Part shown: piece by piece, positions 33,290 through 44,787 of the stretch
Layout of the letters: every line of letters begins with the position of its first letter
Position numbering within the stretch: the first letter of the stretch is position 1
Assembly (NCBI GenBank): GCA_965153455.1
Contig: OZ234496.1
Location: forward strand, 17,662,304-17,726,303
Direction of reading: 5' to 3'
Length of the DNA: 64,000 nt
Source: Sphagnum compactum
Taxonomy: Eukaryota; Bryophyta; Sphagnopsida; Sphagnales
Made by a program: the position numbers and the translations under genes
Notes under the pieces: model-generated
The model's input: the letters and a program-made list of their open reading frames with translations, nothing else
What the model was told of the DNA's origin: nothing
Databases searched by the model: none

Positions 33290-35860
33290 TCACATATGTC
33301 TATTATCTTCATCTTTTTCTCCTGCTTCTAGCACACAAGGATAAATTGAATCAAAAAATTGCCCAGAGTTAAGCTGTGCTGATAACCAAGCCAATTTCTT
33401 TCTTTCTGTGCTGAGGTTCAAAATTATTAACACTAGAGAGAGAAAACAATTTTGCCACTTCCACCTCGTTCACAAAGAAAGAGGAAGATTGGAGTTGTGT
33501 GAATGTGTAGGTAGGTAGTCAGCACTGTTTCCCTTTTCACACAAATTATGTAAGCAACTTGTGCTCCTTTTCTGCAGCAACTATTGGCCTCTATCGACAC
33601 TATCGACATTCCTAGGCTCTATTGGAGTTTCACGTGCTCTTGAAGATAGGAGAGTTGCTATTGCTAATCTTCCCGCAGAGTTGTGAGGAACTGTCCCCTA
33701 TATACAAATTAACCCAATTGCCTGCTGGCGAACTGGTATTCACTCCTACATGTTTTCGTTCACAGCAGAATTTTTTTCTTTCTCAGATGTCTTCATCTTA
33801 AATTTGGTGTTTCTAACAAGTTCTTTAGTTGTCAATTTCCATAGGTGATTTATGTAGACCTGTAGGCAGAACTGGCATCTAAGGCTCAAATTAGACTTGA
33901 GCTAACCCACTTTGGGGTCTCTCAAGTTAGATGCTGGTCATGTCAATGGCTCAAACAAAGCCTTGAAGAAATGACAGAAAAAATCAACATAGTTTGATTT
34001 GTTCTCTGGTTCCATCGGCAACCAAATCAACTACATAATCAACCATGGAAAAACCAACTAGACAGTCAACTTGAGAAAATCAACTATGACAACTTTTTTC
34101 CTTCATGTTTTTTCAATCGTTTTAGCTCAAAAAAATCAATCAGATGACCATAATTTTTGCAATCACTATCAGAATCCAGATAATCCAGATCTACTAGTCA
34201 TGTAGTTCATGGTTATGAGGAGTTTAACATGAGTGAATGTTGACTCAAATTTTGTGTGAAACCAAAGTTGGTTGGAAACTCCATCTCCTCATACTTGAGT
34301 TTGCCTAGTTTGCCTATATATTTCAATTCTGTGTGCTCAATTAGGTGGTAGAATTGAACCTAAGCAATTAAAAGTACCCCAAATTTTGGGGGTTTTGAAG
34401 AGGTGGAGCATGCATAGTCAATTGAAAGTGAAACATTGTGTTTACTAGGAGAACATGTTGGCCTTGAATTATGTTGATAATCATGTATATAAATGTTTTT
34501 CTCTTGACTAATTGTCTAATGTGCAATTGTAGGCATTGTCATGGGCACACCTGTGACAATTGACGTCTTTGACAGACAACCAGCATTTGATGTTCTTATT
34601 GAGGAAATAGAGAACGATACTCAGCAAAAGATTTTCGAATACAGACCAATTACAGGTCCTCGAAATCGAAAGTACCGAAAACTTTGCTATCCGGATCATC
34701 CCAATGAAATCCCTCAACCACATCAATCAATGGGGCTACTTGATAAAGTTCGAGAACTGAGGGAGCTAGTTCAAAACTTGTCAAATGAAGTTCGTCAAAA
34801 TAAGAAGTCACAAGATGATTTTCAAGAAAGCGTTGAAGTAGACAGGAAATTTTCTGAAATGGTCCAGGTATGAAGCTTACTTCCTGGACAAACATTTGAC
34901 ATTGAATTATAGATTTTGGACAAAATATGAAACTGAGATGAATATCACATAGGGTTTGCAAAGTCAACCGATTTTACAAGTTGTTCTATCGTCACTCATG
35001 ATGATCATCATGTTTGGATGCTTCAAAGGGCTCTAGCCCTTTGTTTGCAGTTCAGGATGTTGTCAAGGAACTTTTAAAAGCTTGCGACGACGAGACAAGG
35101 AAGTACTTTCCAAAATTTGAATTGCAAAAACGTTTTGAACAACGTGCTCTGCCTGGTGCAAATCAGCTACCTGCTGCATATCAGTGGTTGCTTGAACAAT
35201 CAGAAAATGGGGACACAAATGTGCAAGCCTGTCTAAAAAAGGTCCATTCAAATGTAAAAGTAATGTCTGAGACACCATTTGATGTCAAATCAATGCTTGC
35301 TTCCTTGCCATCACATACTGAAGCCAAAACAGAAAGAGATTGGAGATGCCATCCTTGCAGGTGAGTCTAGTTTGTGGAACATTTTTCAAGTCCTTTCTTC
35401 ACATGTTCTCAATTTACAACTTCATAATGAGTTTAACTGACACTTTGTTTGATTCTTATGCAGTCTTTCTGATAAATTCAAAATGGAGGACATTATAAAA
35501 TTTGTCAAAAAACTTGCAGAGGGTGATGAACCGCTCCCTAAACCTTATAAAAATTCTGATAGAGAGCTTGTGAAGAAAGCAGTTTCACACTGGTCAAAAA
35601 CTCATGATCAAGAGGCAGGTCCTTCTGGTACTGCAAAACCCACCAAAGTTGAGAGATCCAAGAGAAGGTTCTAAGAAGATGCCACATCAATGAATTTGAC
35701 GAACATTTAGTTGAAGGTAATGAAGTTGGTTTCATGAATGGTGATGATGTTGAGGACCTTTGTTTGTTAAGTTAGGTGATTGATTATTGAAGAAGTCTTG
35801 GACTTCTGAATCAATGAGGAAGACCAAACTTTCCACTTAAAGATTTGATGTGCCATAATT
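33290..35860 (+). repeat. Tandem duplication unit 3 (gene-bearing part)
   Basis: Homologous to 17400-19795 and 24000-26373 but more diverged than those two are from each other. It contains an extra ~160-bp segment (34190-34350) before exon 1. Its first part lies at 30775-30925 and 31970-32042, split by two insertions. Confidence 0.88.
34541..35674 (+). CDS. Uncharacterised three-exon gene, copy 3 (intact by model)
   Basis: Predicted 280 residues. Exons 34541-34867, 35056-35360 and 35464-35674 sum to 843 bp, an exact multiple of three, with the same splice signals as copy 2. It starts MGTPVTIDVFDRQPAFDV and shares 'KSQDDFQ', 'VDRKFSEMVQ', 'YQWLLEQSENGD' and 'ETPFDVKSMLASLP'. The basic tail is shorter (KPTKVERSKRRF) because of a TAA four codons earlier than the stops of the paralogues. 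Exon 1 is close to that of copy 1 and distant from copy 2. Exon 2 has about four extra codons (EQRALPGANQ). Function unknown; conservation of frame across three exons argues for a real protein. Confidence 0.65.
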
Positions 35861-36747
35861 TTTTGCGGGTTTTTAATTGCAAGTTATTTCTAGTTTGATG
35901 GCTATAAACATGTTATGAACAATAGTAGGAAAAAGTGTTGTTTCATTCCATGTCCATGGAAATTTGCCTTTTGTAAATTTTTTGAAAGGCTTCCAACTTT
36001 TTGGAGTTCGTAGACTCAAAAAAGACAAGGGTTTTATTGGTTATAAATAATTATCATGCATAAAGGTAAAGCCTTTTGGCCCTAGCCAAAGCTGTGTGAA
36101 GAATCAGATCCATAAAACGTGCATTTGGATTTACTAGATTTCACTTTCCAAAAGAGGCTCCCCTTGTCAAGAGGAGCTTCCCTTTTCAAGGATTTGTCCC
36201 CCTCCCAACATGTATGGGTAGTATATCAACCTTCTTGCCATCGTTTGTTTCACATACCCACTACCATTACAATCCATAACCAGTTTTGGGGGTCTCATTG
36301 CTGCCTGAGTGTTGTCATATGTTCAATTGCCTACTTCAGTTTTGGACCTCCATGTTACCACTTTACATCCGTAACTGCCAAGAATATGAATAGAATGATA
36401 GACTAATCCATGCACAAAAAACCAAGCATATGTAGATCTGGGTGAAGGATTTTATAAATGTCTAAAATTTCAAACTCAAATGTAATAGATCATTCAGTAT
36501 GAAATCATTGGTAAGGTAGTATTGTATGTATGTACTGTTAGGTACAACTGATAGAAACGTGTCCAATAGCCAGTTTGAGATGACTGCTCTCTGTGAATAT
36601 TTGAGGCAACTCAACTATTCCTTGTAACCAGCTCTCACCAAATACTAAGTCCAAAGTGGAACACCCCATTTTCCACTTTTCTATAGTTTCAAATGTTACC
36701 AATATGTTATCATTGAATGCAGCAGGTACCTCATGCCATATACCGTA

Positions 36748-37067
36748 GTACCTTTTCCGGTTTGGCACAAATTAAATTATTTTCAAATTTGCCAAAAAAA
36801 TTTGATATAAAATAAGTTAGTTATGATGAAAGTTTATCTAATCCATTCAGCCCACTAATTTGATCCCTGAACCTCTCCAAAAGGTTTTCAGCACTGACCT
36901 ACTGTTTACCTAACCACAAAAAGTAAACTTTTTATCTATACATATTTATTTATAATAAATTTAATATAGAGTGCTGAAATTTTCAGAATTCAAAATGTAA
37001 CTGCCGAATTGAGAATTGAGAATTAAATTAATTATTCGGCACTGAGATGCCAAACCTGAAAAGGTAC
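36748..37067. mobile_element. MITE, 320 bp, with ~20-bp terminal inverted repeats
   Basis: The left end GTACCTTTTCCGGTTTGGCA and the reverse complement of the right end GTACCTTTTCAGGTTTGGCA differ at one base. The paralogous site near 27229-27240 has no insert. The TA inside each GTAC is consistent with a TA target duplication (Tc1/mariner-like), but this is not certain. No coding capacity. Confidence 0.88.
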
Positions 37068-37144
37068 TTTGTGGCTTTGTTGAGTAGCAAATTCCACTAT
37101 GATGCAGATGTCATTCTAGTCCAGTTTCATTTTTACATAGTGGT

Positions 37145-38065
37145 TTTGAGCTGTGTTGTGTGTGAGTGTCAATAGCCATATATACGATGTGTAAATCCAG
37201 TGTAAGTGTAAATCATTTGCACTTACATGTCCAAATTTTTTACACTTACACTTATCTTGTTGCAGTGTATATATATTTTTTACACTTACACAAGGCCGAG
37301 TAAATATTTGTCAAATACACTTACACGGCCCCATGTAAATGGTTTAGGGCGTGTAAATTTAAATACTCAAATTATTTGTAAAGTCACCCTGTCTTTGGGC
37401 CTCCTTTCACCCCAAACCGTTCTTTGGGGGGTATCCATAAAGTAAGGAAATTTTATTAAATCTGGGAATGAAATGCTAAAACTCGCCAATTTAATGCACA
37501 AGGTTCAAGACTAATTATAGTAGCTTTACAAGTAGGAGCAGTGAAAATATATGCAGCAACAGTGGAGGCGCTAAAGAAAGATGAAAGACAGGGTGAAACT
37601 CAGTTCACCACAAAAACTGAGGTCCCCCCACCCTTGAATGCTAATTTTTTTGATTTTTTTGAATCTCACCTTATTTATGATCAAACTCAAGGTTCTATGG
37701 TTGTTTTCTTTACTTTATAGATAATTTTATTATATATCTTTAGTGACCAGACCTCTTGCAAAGTCATATGAATTAGTTGTGGGTGTATATTTTGATGGGT
37801 TTTTTTTTTTTTTGCAATGGGTCATTTAGCTGGCTTATCTTCAAAAACCTTATGAAATCTCCCCCCCCTCAAGTAAAAATCACATTTCTTACATTGTTAT
37901 ATGTTTACATTATTTTACATAGCCATCTAAAATCAGATAAATATATATATATTTACATTTACATTGTTTTATCGGACCACATAAATTATATAAATATATT
38001 TATTTTTTACACTTACACTTGCACAGAGTGTAAGTCCCAAACCATTTACACGCACAACACCAGTT
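37145..38065. mobile_element. Candidate DNA transposon rich in ACACTTAC motifs
   Basis: The left end 'ctgtgttgtgtgtgagtgt' and the right end read in reverse 'ctggtgttgtgcgtgtaaat' form an imperfect inverted repeat. Both subterminal regions are full of TTACACTTACACTT in both orientations, typical of transposase-binding subterminal repeats. No transposase is visible. 27310-27690 is a shorter relative. Confidence 0.5.
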
Positions 38066-40313
38066 TTGACTATTGTCATAATACAACTACATTTCTAAAT
38101 AAATTATATTCTCTTCTTTTATATATTAAAAATTAATTTCTAAACTATGTTTGATTATTTCTATTTATTAATGGGACAAAGATAGTTGCACACCTCCCAA
38201 GCTTGGAAACATAGATTAGTTTGAAAAGGAGCAACGTGTCACAAGTGGTGTAAGGTCAAAACCATAAGATATCGCACCTGGTTATTTGCAATATACATAT
38301 TTGCACAATTCGATCTAATAGGTACTAGAAATTACACATGGAAAAATGCTACTATGAAATAATGAAATGGTTTTAAGAAAAAACCTTGGATGGTATTTTT
38401 TATAGTGAAAATCAGAGTAACAACCTATTTCATTTGGTGTTTGCATTAATACCCCACATCGACATTTCTGTTGCTTTATTCAAACCAAGGCATATGGCAG
38501 CAAGGTCTGATATGTCTATGGTGTGCTTCCCATAGCTTTAACAAAGTCCCAGCTTTGTTGGTGTTGGGGTCATTGGTTCTAACATTGCACCAAATATTGG
38601 TTTTCACTGAGATATTTCAGGACTAATCGATGTCCATGCCATGTCAACCTGCATGTTCATCCTTCAAAGCACAAGATCATGTCGGTTGGCTAACTAAGTC
38701 GAGCACTATGGTCATTGGCCATTAGTCATGGTTTGTGGTCATGGTGATTACCACAGTTTGGCATCTAGGTCCATGTGATTATTTTACTTGGTCATGGAGA
38801 TGACATTGAATTCATAAATTTAACAAGATTGCATATTAGAACCTTTTTGTACATGCATTTGCAATTGGTCAATGCATCACCTGTGAAAGTTTCTAAACTT
38901 TCTAAATGCAATTTGAAATGTAAACACCGGCTAATGAACCAGAAAATTTTCAGATCATGTTCATGGCACCATAATAATATTAAGATAATATTATGTTAAC
39001 AAAGTACATGTCAATAATTGAGTTGATTATGAAATATCTAAAGATTCAAACTCTAGTTTTTAATTCATTAGTTCATATAAATTATGTCACTTGATTTACA
39101 GATGAACAAAATCACATACATCTGTACCCATAAATTCATACTTGTATATGTTTAAAAATCCACATAAACATACATAATTGGCAGCATGTTTTTTTCATAT
39201 TTGAAATATGTTCCCTCCGGTGGTCCCAAATCCCAATCGTGAATGCCTTTAACCATGTCAAAAGCACTACCACTGATGTCCCCAAAGTTTACAATCAACA
39301 AACCGTCAAGAATCTTTTTCTGACTCTTAATTTACTGTTTCAGATTAAATTCCATTAACTCTCCCAGATTTTTTATTAATAAGTCTCCAAAAACATCTCA
39401 AAATCCTCTGGACATAGTGATGAAGTGAATCAAAACCACAAAATGATGAGAAAGAAATTTGTGTTATAAAGTCTTCTTGCAGGTCTTTGTCCTTGTTTAT
39501 CCCCAAAACAAATGAAAACATGGCCAGCAATTTGCAAGAAAGAGAGGGGATAGAGGGTTCTGAAGTTGCACATCATGTTCAGAAACAGGCCTTACATCCA
39601 GACATGTGTTGCCACAGACATCCTGTAATTGATGCAGTCTCTGATGCCCAGGGCAGAGTTGGCATTTAAGAAGGCTAAAACATCACTAGTCCCTTTATTC
39701 CCATGTGGGATCTAATATACAAACCACTTGACATCAAGTGAATGCTTCCAAGGATAAATTGAATCCAAGGAAAAGCCACATCACAGTGCACACATACAAA
39801 TGCCCCAAAACAAACAAATTCAGAGATAACTACGCACACCACCTACTCTAGGTGCATGTAATTGGACCAGATTGTCCACGACTGCTATTGAAAGGAGCTC
39901 CTTACTATAAACAAAGAGAGCTCTGAGCTCTACCACCTTCCATATTTGACAGACAGGTGCGTTATGTGCGTAAGGATGTCCTGGGAACTGTTGGAAAACC
40001 ATACTCATCTGCAGCCTGTTCACCATCATCAAACATACAGTTAGACACATTTTGCTATCGCAGTGTTCTATTTTGCTTGCAAACTGCATTGCCTTACTTC
40101 ACTGTCTATGTCTGTTCTGCAGTTTCAATCTCCAGACTTCATATGACATTTTGATTGCTTCCTTATTTTCCCATTTCTTACATCTCCATGCTTTGCATAG
40201 GGAACTAACCATGAACTGTATGCAGTCCTGCAATCTATAATCTATATCATCATTAGGAGCATGTGAGCATGATGCACAAAAACAGGAATTCACTCAAACA
40301 CAAATTGAGTTAT

Positions 40314-42491
40314 TCAAAATACCTGAGGATTGGCTTGGGTTGCTGCTGGACCAGAGGGTGCTGCAGGTAACTGTATTTCTGAATCGAATTCAGGCTCCTT
40401 GTCAGGTAGCAAGTAGGATGGCACATCTGTCCCTGTCTCTAATCCCATGTCTGCTTCCAAAGACTCCAGTTCTGTCACAAGTCCACACAATTCTCCATCA
40501 GTCTGCTTTCTTCTTCAACAACAAATGCATAAGAGGACCATACTTACAAGAGAGATAGAAGTTTTTGGCCACTGAAAACTGGATGTGCTCTTATATTGCA
40601 AGGCCTCTAAGGTATGTAGAGAGGAAATGACTCTGTTAGTGTTGTGCATATAAACAAGAAGCATTCAAAAGCTGAGGAGGAACTTGAGGAAGAAGACTCA
40701 CCACCCATAAGTTCCTCTTCATCAAGGTCATCAGGCACATTATAACTGCGGCCCAGTGTCTCTTGGATTTCTGAGCTGTAATCCACTAAATCCATCATTT
40801 CATCTTGCATTTTCTGTGTTCCACACATCACACATGTCACTGGTCAGCCATCTCTCTCTAATTTTCTTGCCAGCTAAGAAGCATGTTCAGAACCTTGGGG
40901 TTTTTCAACACTACCATCCTTGATCTCTCTCACTCTCCCTGCCCACAACACCGAGCAAGACCATAACTTGCAGACAGTCTAGCAAGTACCTAGCTCTTCA
41001 CTGCCAGGAGTCTCAAACTCAGTCCCATGCCACCAGGATAACTAAATCCAGATGTAATCTCTCACACATACAATGTCAATAAATATTATCCAGAATTTTT
41101 GTGCCTTTCTCAACTCTATCAATCCCAATCTCCAATAGTTTCTCTCATCACAAGACTGAGCAAGCTTGTCCCTACCCACATTGTCAACAGTACCTTACTG
41201 TCTGGGGTTTCAAGCTCAGTTTTGAAGCTGATAAATAATTTCTAACAACAAGTGAGACAAGATTAGGTGAAGCCAGAGGACAAGGACATACATCAATGTC
41301 ATCAATTTTGAGGGTCTTCATTGTTCCCTTCAAGTCCTTATTTGCAGCTTTCATAGCTGCCATCTACACAACTCAACACCCAAGGAGCAGTTAGCAAAAG
41401 CATTCAAGATTGACCCCCAAGACTTTGCTGTCTGAATTCAAGACCAAAAACTACTGATTGACCTAAAATCCATCATAAAAATCCAGACACTAAAGATTAG
41501 GGTGGGACCAAACAACACAAACCCCTCCATATGATCACCAAATACGTTTTAAGTTCTCACACAGAATCTACACTCTAAGAACAATTATGGATGATGCATC
41601 GGTGTACTGCACTTATGGAAGATCGAAATTGAGGATTGAAAGAAAAAAAGAAATCCCAAATGAGTAGAGAAAATATCTAACCGTTTGTTGGGCATCCCTG
41701 ATACCCTCAGTTGCAAATGAAACCTGCTCCAGATTGAATGTCTGGCTGTACAGCTGATCCCGTTGACCCTCATACCTAATACACATGCAACAAAACCCTA
41801 ATTCAATCTCAAAGCGACTCTCTGACAGAGGCATTACTGAGGACTACTCAAATACAAACATGCAAACTAATTGAGAGAGAATCACAACTCATTTTATCGT
41901 GAAAAAAAATTTCTGTCCATGGTTGTTACTGGGATCAACAGATGCAACTTCAATAAGTGTATTGTCAACTAAAAATCTCAAATTTGCATCATGCTTTCAC
42001 CCCACAAACCCTAATTTTGCAGTGGGGCTCAATCCTGGTTGATGCTATCGGGATGACAAGATATAGGTATGTGAGAAACCAACATCATACATACATTTTT
42101 TTCTGCTTCAGCAAGCGCATGGCACGGGCTTTCACGGCCTCTTGCGCAGGGCCGGGCCTCGTCCTCTTGATCTGCTCCTTATACTTGACAAGTTCCGCAT
42201 CAAGTTTCCTTATCTTCTCATCGACTGTGTCTCCTCTCTTATTTATCTGCAAGCAAAAGAAAACGACACCACGGACGGAAAACGTGTGCGAGAGTCAAAA
42301 CGGTTTGCATCTCCACCCAACCCATCCAAACCTTCTTCTGGTTCCAAGGCCACAAGAAACTGGATTTTTCGCGGGCGCACGCGCACACACACACAAAACG
42401 TGAAAAGGGAAACTGAACTAACCCGTTCAGTCGCCTCCTCCACAGTGGGTGCAGGAGTCTTATCCTTCTTCACACCGAAGACACGCTTCAT
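40314..42491 (-). CDS. VPS60: ESCRT-III-related protein VPS60 (CHMP5)
   Basis: Predicted 217 residues from six exons: 42491-42423, 42246-42095, 41775-41682, 41363-41292, 40813-40705 and 40471-40314. The total is 654 bp, an exact multiple of three, and all junctions are GT-AG. VPS60/CHMP5 is an accessory ESCRT-III subunit that binds LIP5/VTA1 and regulates VPS4 during multivesicular-body sorting on endosomes. Family marks: N-terminal MKRVFGVKKDK, basic helix with 'RTRPGPAQEAVKARAMRLL', 'MYEGQRDQLYSQTFNLEQ', 'DEMMDLVDYSSEIQETLGRS' and the C-terminal 'VPSYLLPDKEPEFDS' and 'LPAAP'. The last exon reads on through CAG|GTATTT to TGA two codons later; a further small exon is possible because relatives carry about 15 more residues. 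The start ATG has no upstream in-frame alternative that fits the family. Confidence 0.93.
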
Positions 42492-43573
42492 AGCTACTAC
42501 TCACACTTCCTCCACAACCACAGTACACACGAACTCGATCTGCCACAAGAAAACAACCTTTCAACTCCAACCGCCGGGCACCAACGATAGCTTAGAAATG
42601 GAGAACATCCCAAGAGACCCAGGATACTGCAGATGGCACACGACCTAAGAGATGCCCAAATGGGTAAGCTCACAAGCGCGTGCAATCCGCGTAAATGGCG
42701 ATTTCGCGAGCGAGCGAGCGGTGTGCGCGAAACTCTCGTCTCCTTCGTTGCAGCAACAACGAAGGCGCGGGAGACAATGCAGTTCGCTTGGAAGGGACGA
42801 CTTTGTCACAGAAAACGTTCTCTCCACTTCTCCTCCTCACGTATTCATCCATCTGTCTCACCTAGTGGAGCTTCTTCTTGGATGATGTCTCCAGGCTATT
42901 TGTTTTAGAGGTAGGTATGTAATTCATCCTAAGTTAGTTTCCAGGCTGAAAACGTAATTCATCCAAGTTAGTTTCCAGGCTGAAAACGTAATTCATCCAA
43001 GTTAGTGTCCAGGACTAGTAACTACCACTACATCCCTCGAAGGTGTTTTGTTCCTCTTTTTGGGATGAATAGAGATCATCCATTAGTCATCACCGACGAT
43101 TCTCATTGAATTGTGGCAACCAACAGTAATGAAAAGGGAATAAACTCAAGCTCACGGAAAAAAGCAAAACCCAAGAAAATATGAGCTCTTCCCAATAGGG
43201 GATCTTTTTTCCAATTTTCTGATATTAAAAATTTGGCAAACTTTATTAAGAAAATAGAAAAAATAGTCAAGTTTACACTAGGAAAACAAATTCCAAAGTT
43301 TTTCCAAATTTTTCTGTCAAAAGAACAAAAAACTGTTGAAAACAAAACGCTGCTTCCCACGGCCTGCTGGATCCAGTTTTTCTTTTTCCAATTTTATCAT
43401 GCAGCGGCCATCGGCATTTTTTGGGGTGCGAAAATCAAAATAAGATGAGAATATTCTGTCAAAATATTCCTTTAAAAAACTAAGAAATTGCAAAATTTTG
43501 AGAAGTAATTGAAAATATTTTGCCACTTTTTGATCTCTTATTTTAGTTTGGTAGCATTTTTGTAAGTGCAATT
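42492..43573. promoter_or_regulatory. VPS60 5' flank and intergenic region
   Basis: The first ~400 bp upstream of the VPS60 ATG are GC-richer than the surroundings (repeated 'gcgagcgagcg' near 42706-42722) and probably hold the promoter and 5' UTR. No definite core element was identified. At 42919-43010 a ~35-bp unit 'gtaattcatccaagttag' plus 'tttccaggctgaaaac' is repeated about 2.5 times. From 43020 the sequence is AT-rich with nothing recognised. Confidence 0.4.
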
Positions 43574-44787
43574 TGGGCGCCCCGATTTTAGATGTAGGTT
43601 GACTAACCGTCGTCGGTGTCAGTTGCGAAACCAACGTTCAGCCGACGCACTTGCAGGCAATCAGCTGCTCCCCAACGCCTCGCTGGAGCGCGACGGAAAG
43701 GCGCTGATTGATCTGGTAGATGGTCTGTCCTCGGGGTCGGTTATGTTTGTCAGCATGACGGATAGCGATCTTGCGGATCATGATGCGCGTTTCGGGAGCG
43801 AAGCCGCCAAACGTCTCCCAGGCCATGGCGATCAAGCGCAGGCTATTGCGGCAACACTTATCGTCGTCGTCGGAATGCTTTTTGGCGGCGGCGGCCTTGG
43901 CAGCGACCAGACTCTTTCCCGCAGCACGATCAATGAAGGTGGGCTACAGTAGGTGTGTAATCACAGAGTCCAGGCAAGCGTCCTGGCCGGCGCAGAACAT
44001 CGAGAGTAGGACGTCAACGGGACGACCTTGCGGCCGGCGATTACGCCAGTCTTCTCGAGGCGGGACTTGAGACCCGCCTCATTGGCGATGATGTTCTGCA
44101 CGTACGGCATGCGGTCGTGGCAGCAAATGGTGTGCGGCCCGTGCCTGCAGGTCACGGCGTGGTCGCCGTACGGGTCCATCACGTGTAGATGACACTTTGG
44201 GCAGCGAACGGTTGGGCATGTCTTCAAGCCCAGCCGGAACTAGACAACACGCTGGAAGTGGCGCGATGGCAGGGTGAGGCCAAGATAGGGCAGGGGCAGG
44301 GCGGTGAGGTACCCCGACGCCCAGCCAGCGCACAAAGACTAGAGGCACCCCTTGTTGCGCACGTTGCTGTTAGCGAACAGGCGGTCGTACTCGGCCTCGT
44401 TCATCAGGTGCATGATCTTGGATTGGATGTCGGCGCCCGACGCCTCGGGGTTGAACTGGAGGATCTTGTTCAGGGCAGCGAGGTTGCCCGGGTTGACACG
44501 TTGACGCAGGCGCTCAAACTCAGCGCTCAGGTCGTCGCTTGGGTCCGCGTCAACGTCATTGCGACCGAGCAGTTTGTTGACCATGCCGGCGGTGCCCAGG
44601 CGCGAGCTGACGTAGGCGGCATCGGGGTGGTCCTTGACAATGCCAATGGCCAACCCGGCCTTGCCAATCGGCAGGTGGGCCTACTTCCATGCGAACGAGT
44701 TGTCGATTTGAGCGGAGAGTATGGCCTCGATTGCCATCTACCAGTTCTGGTCGGCGATCTGCAGCTCGTTGCGGATACAGTCACGAC
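43574..44787 (-). pseudogene. Retroelement reverse-transcriptase ORF, C-terminal part (decayed)
   Basis: On the minus strand one frame runs from the hAT junction to about 44010, then a neighbouring frame (after a 1-bp shift near 44025) to a natural TGA near 43638. Together they give the C-terminal region of a non-LTR-type retroelement RT: 'AHLPIGKAGLAIG' with 'DAAYVSSRL' (the LP--GGLG...DAAY pattern), a zinc-knuckle-like 'CPKCHLHVMDPYGDHAVTC', 'NEAGLKSRLEKTG' and the ending 'QRLSVALQRG'. The catalytic RT core is missing. Five in-frame TAGs (44738, 44681, 44339, 44240, 43944) interrupt it and no TAA or TGA does. The rest of the ORF lies beyond the hAT at 48723-49040. Confidence 0.82.
44780..44787. 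repeat. hAT target-site duplication, left copy
   Basis: GTCACGAC, exactly repeated at 48723-48730. The 8-bp length is the hallmark of hAT insertion. Confidence 0.95.

Larger units (their letters stand above)
35860..40031 (+). repeat. Duplicated downstream block, copy 2
   Basis: Homologous to 26374-29580. Similarity ends at about 40031, where 'caccatcatcaa' leads into sequence next to VPS60. No gene is supported inside. Confidence 0.85.

Noticed and set aside
40607-40700. Ser-rich tail (GGESSSSSSSS) on the VPS60 fragment
   Set aside because: It is read-through of the intron after exon 5; splicing ATGG|GTGGTG to 40471 restores the family sequence.
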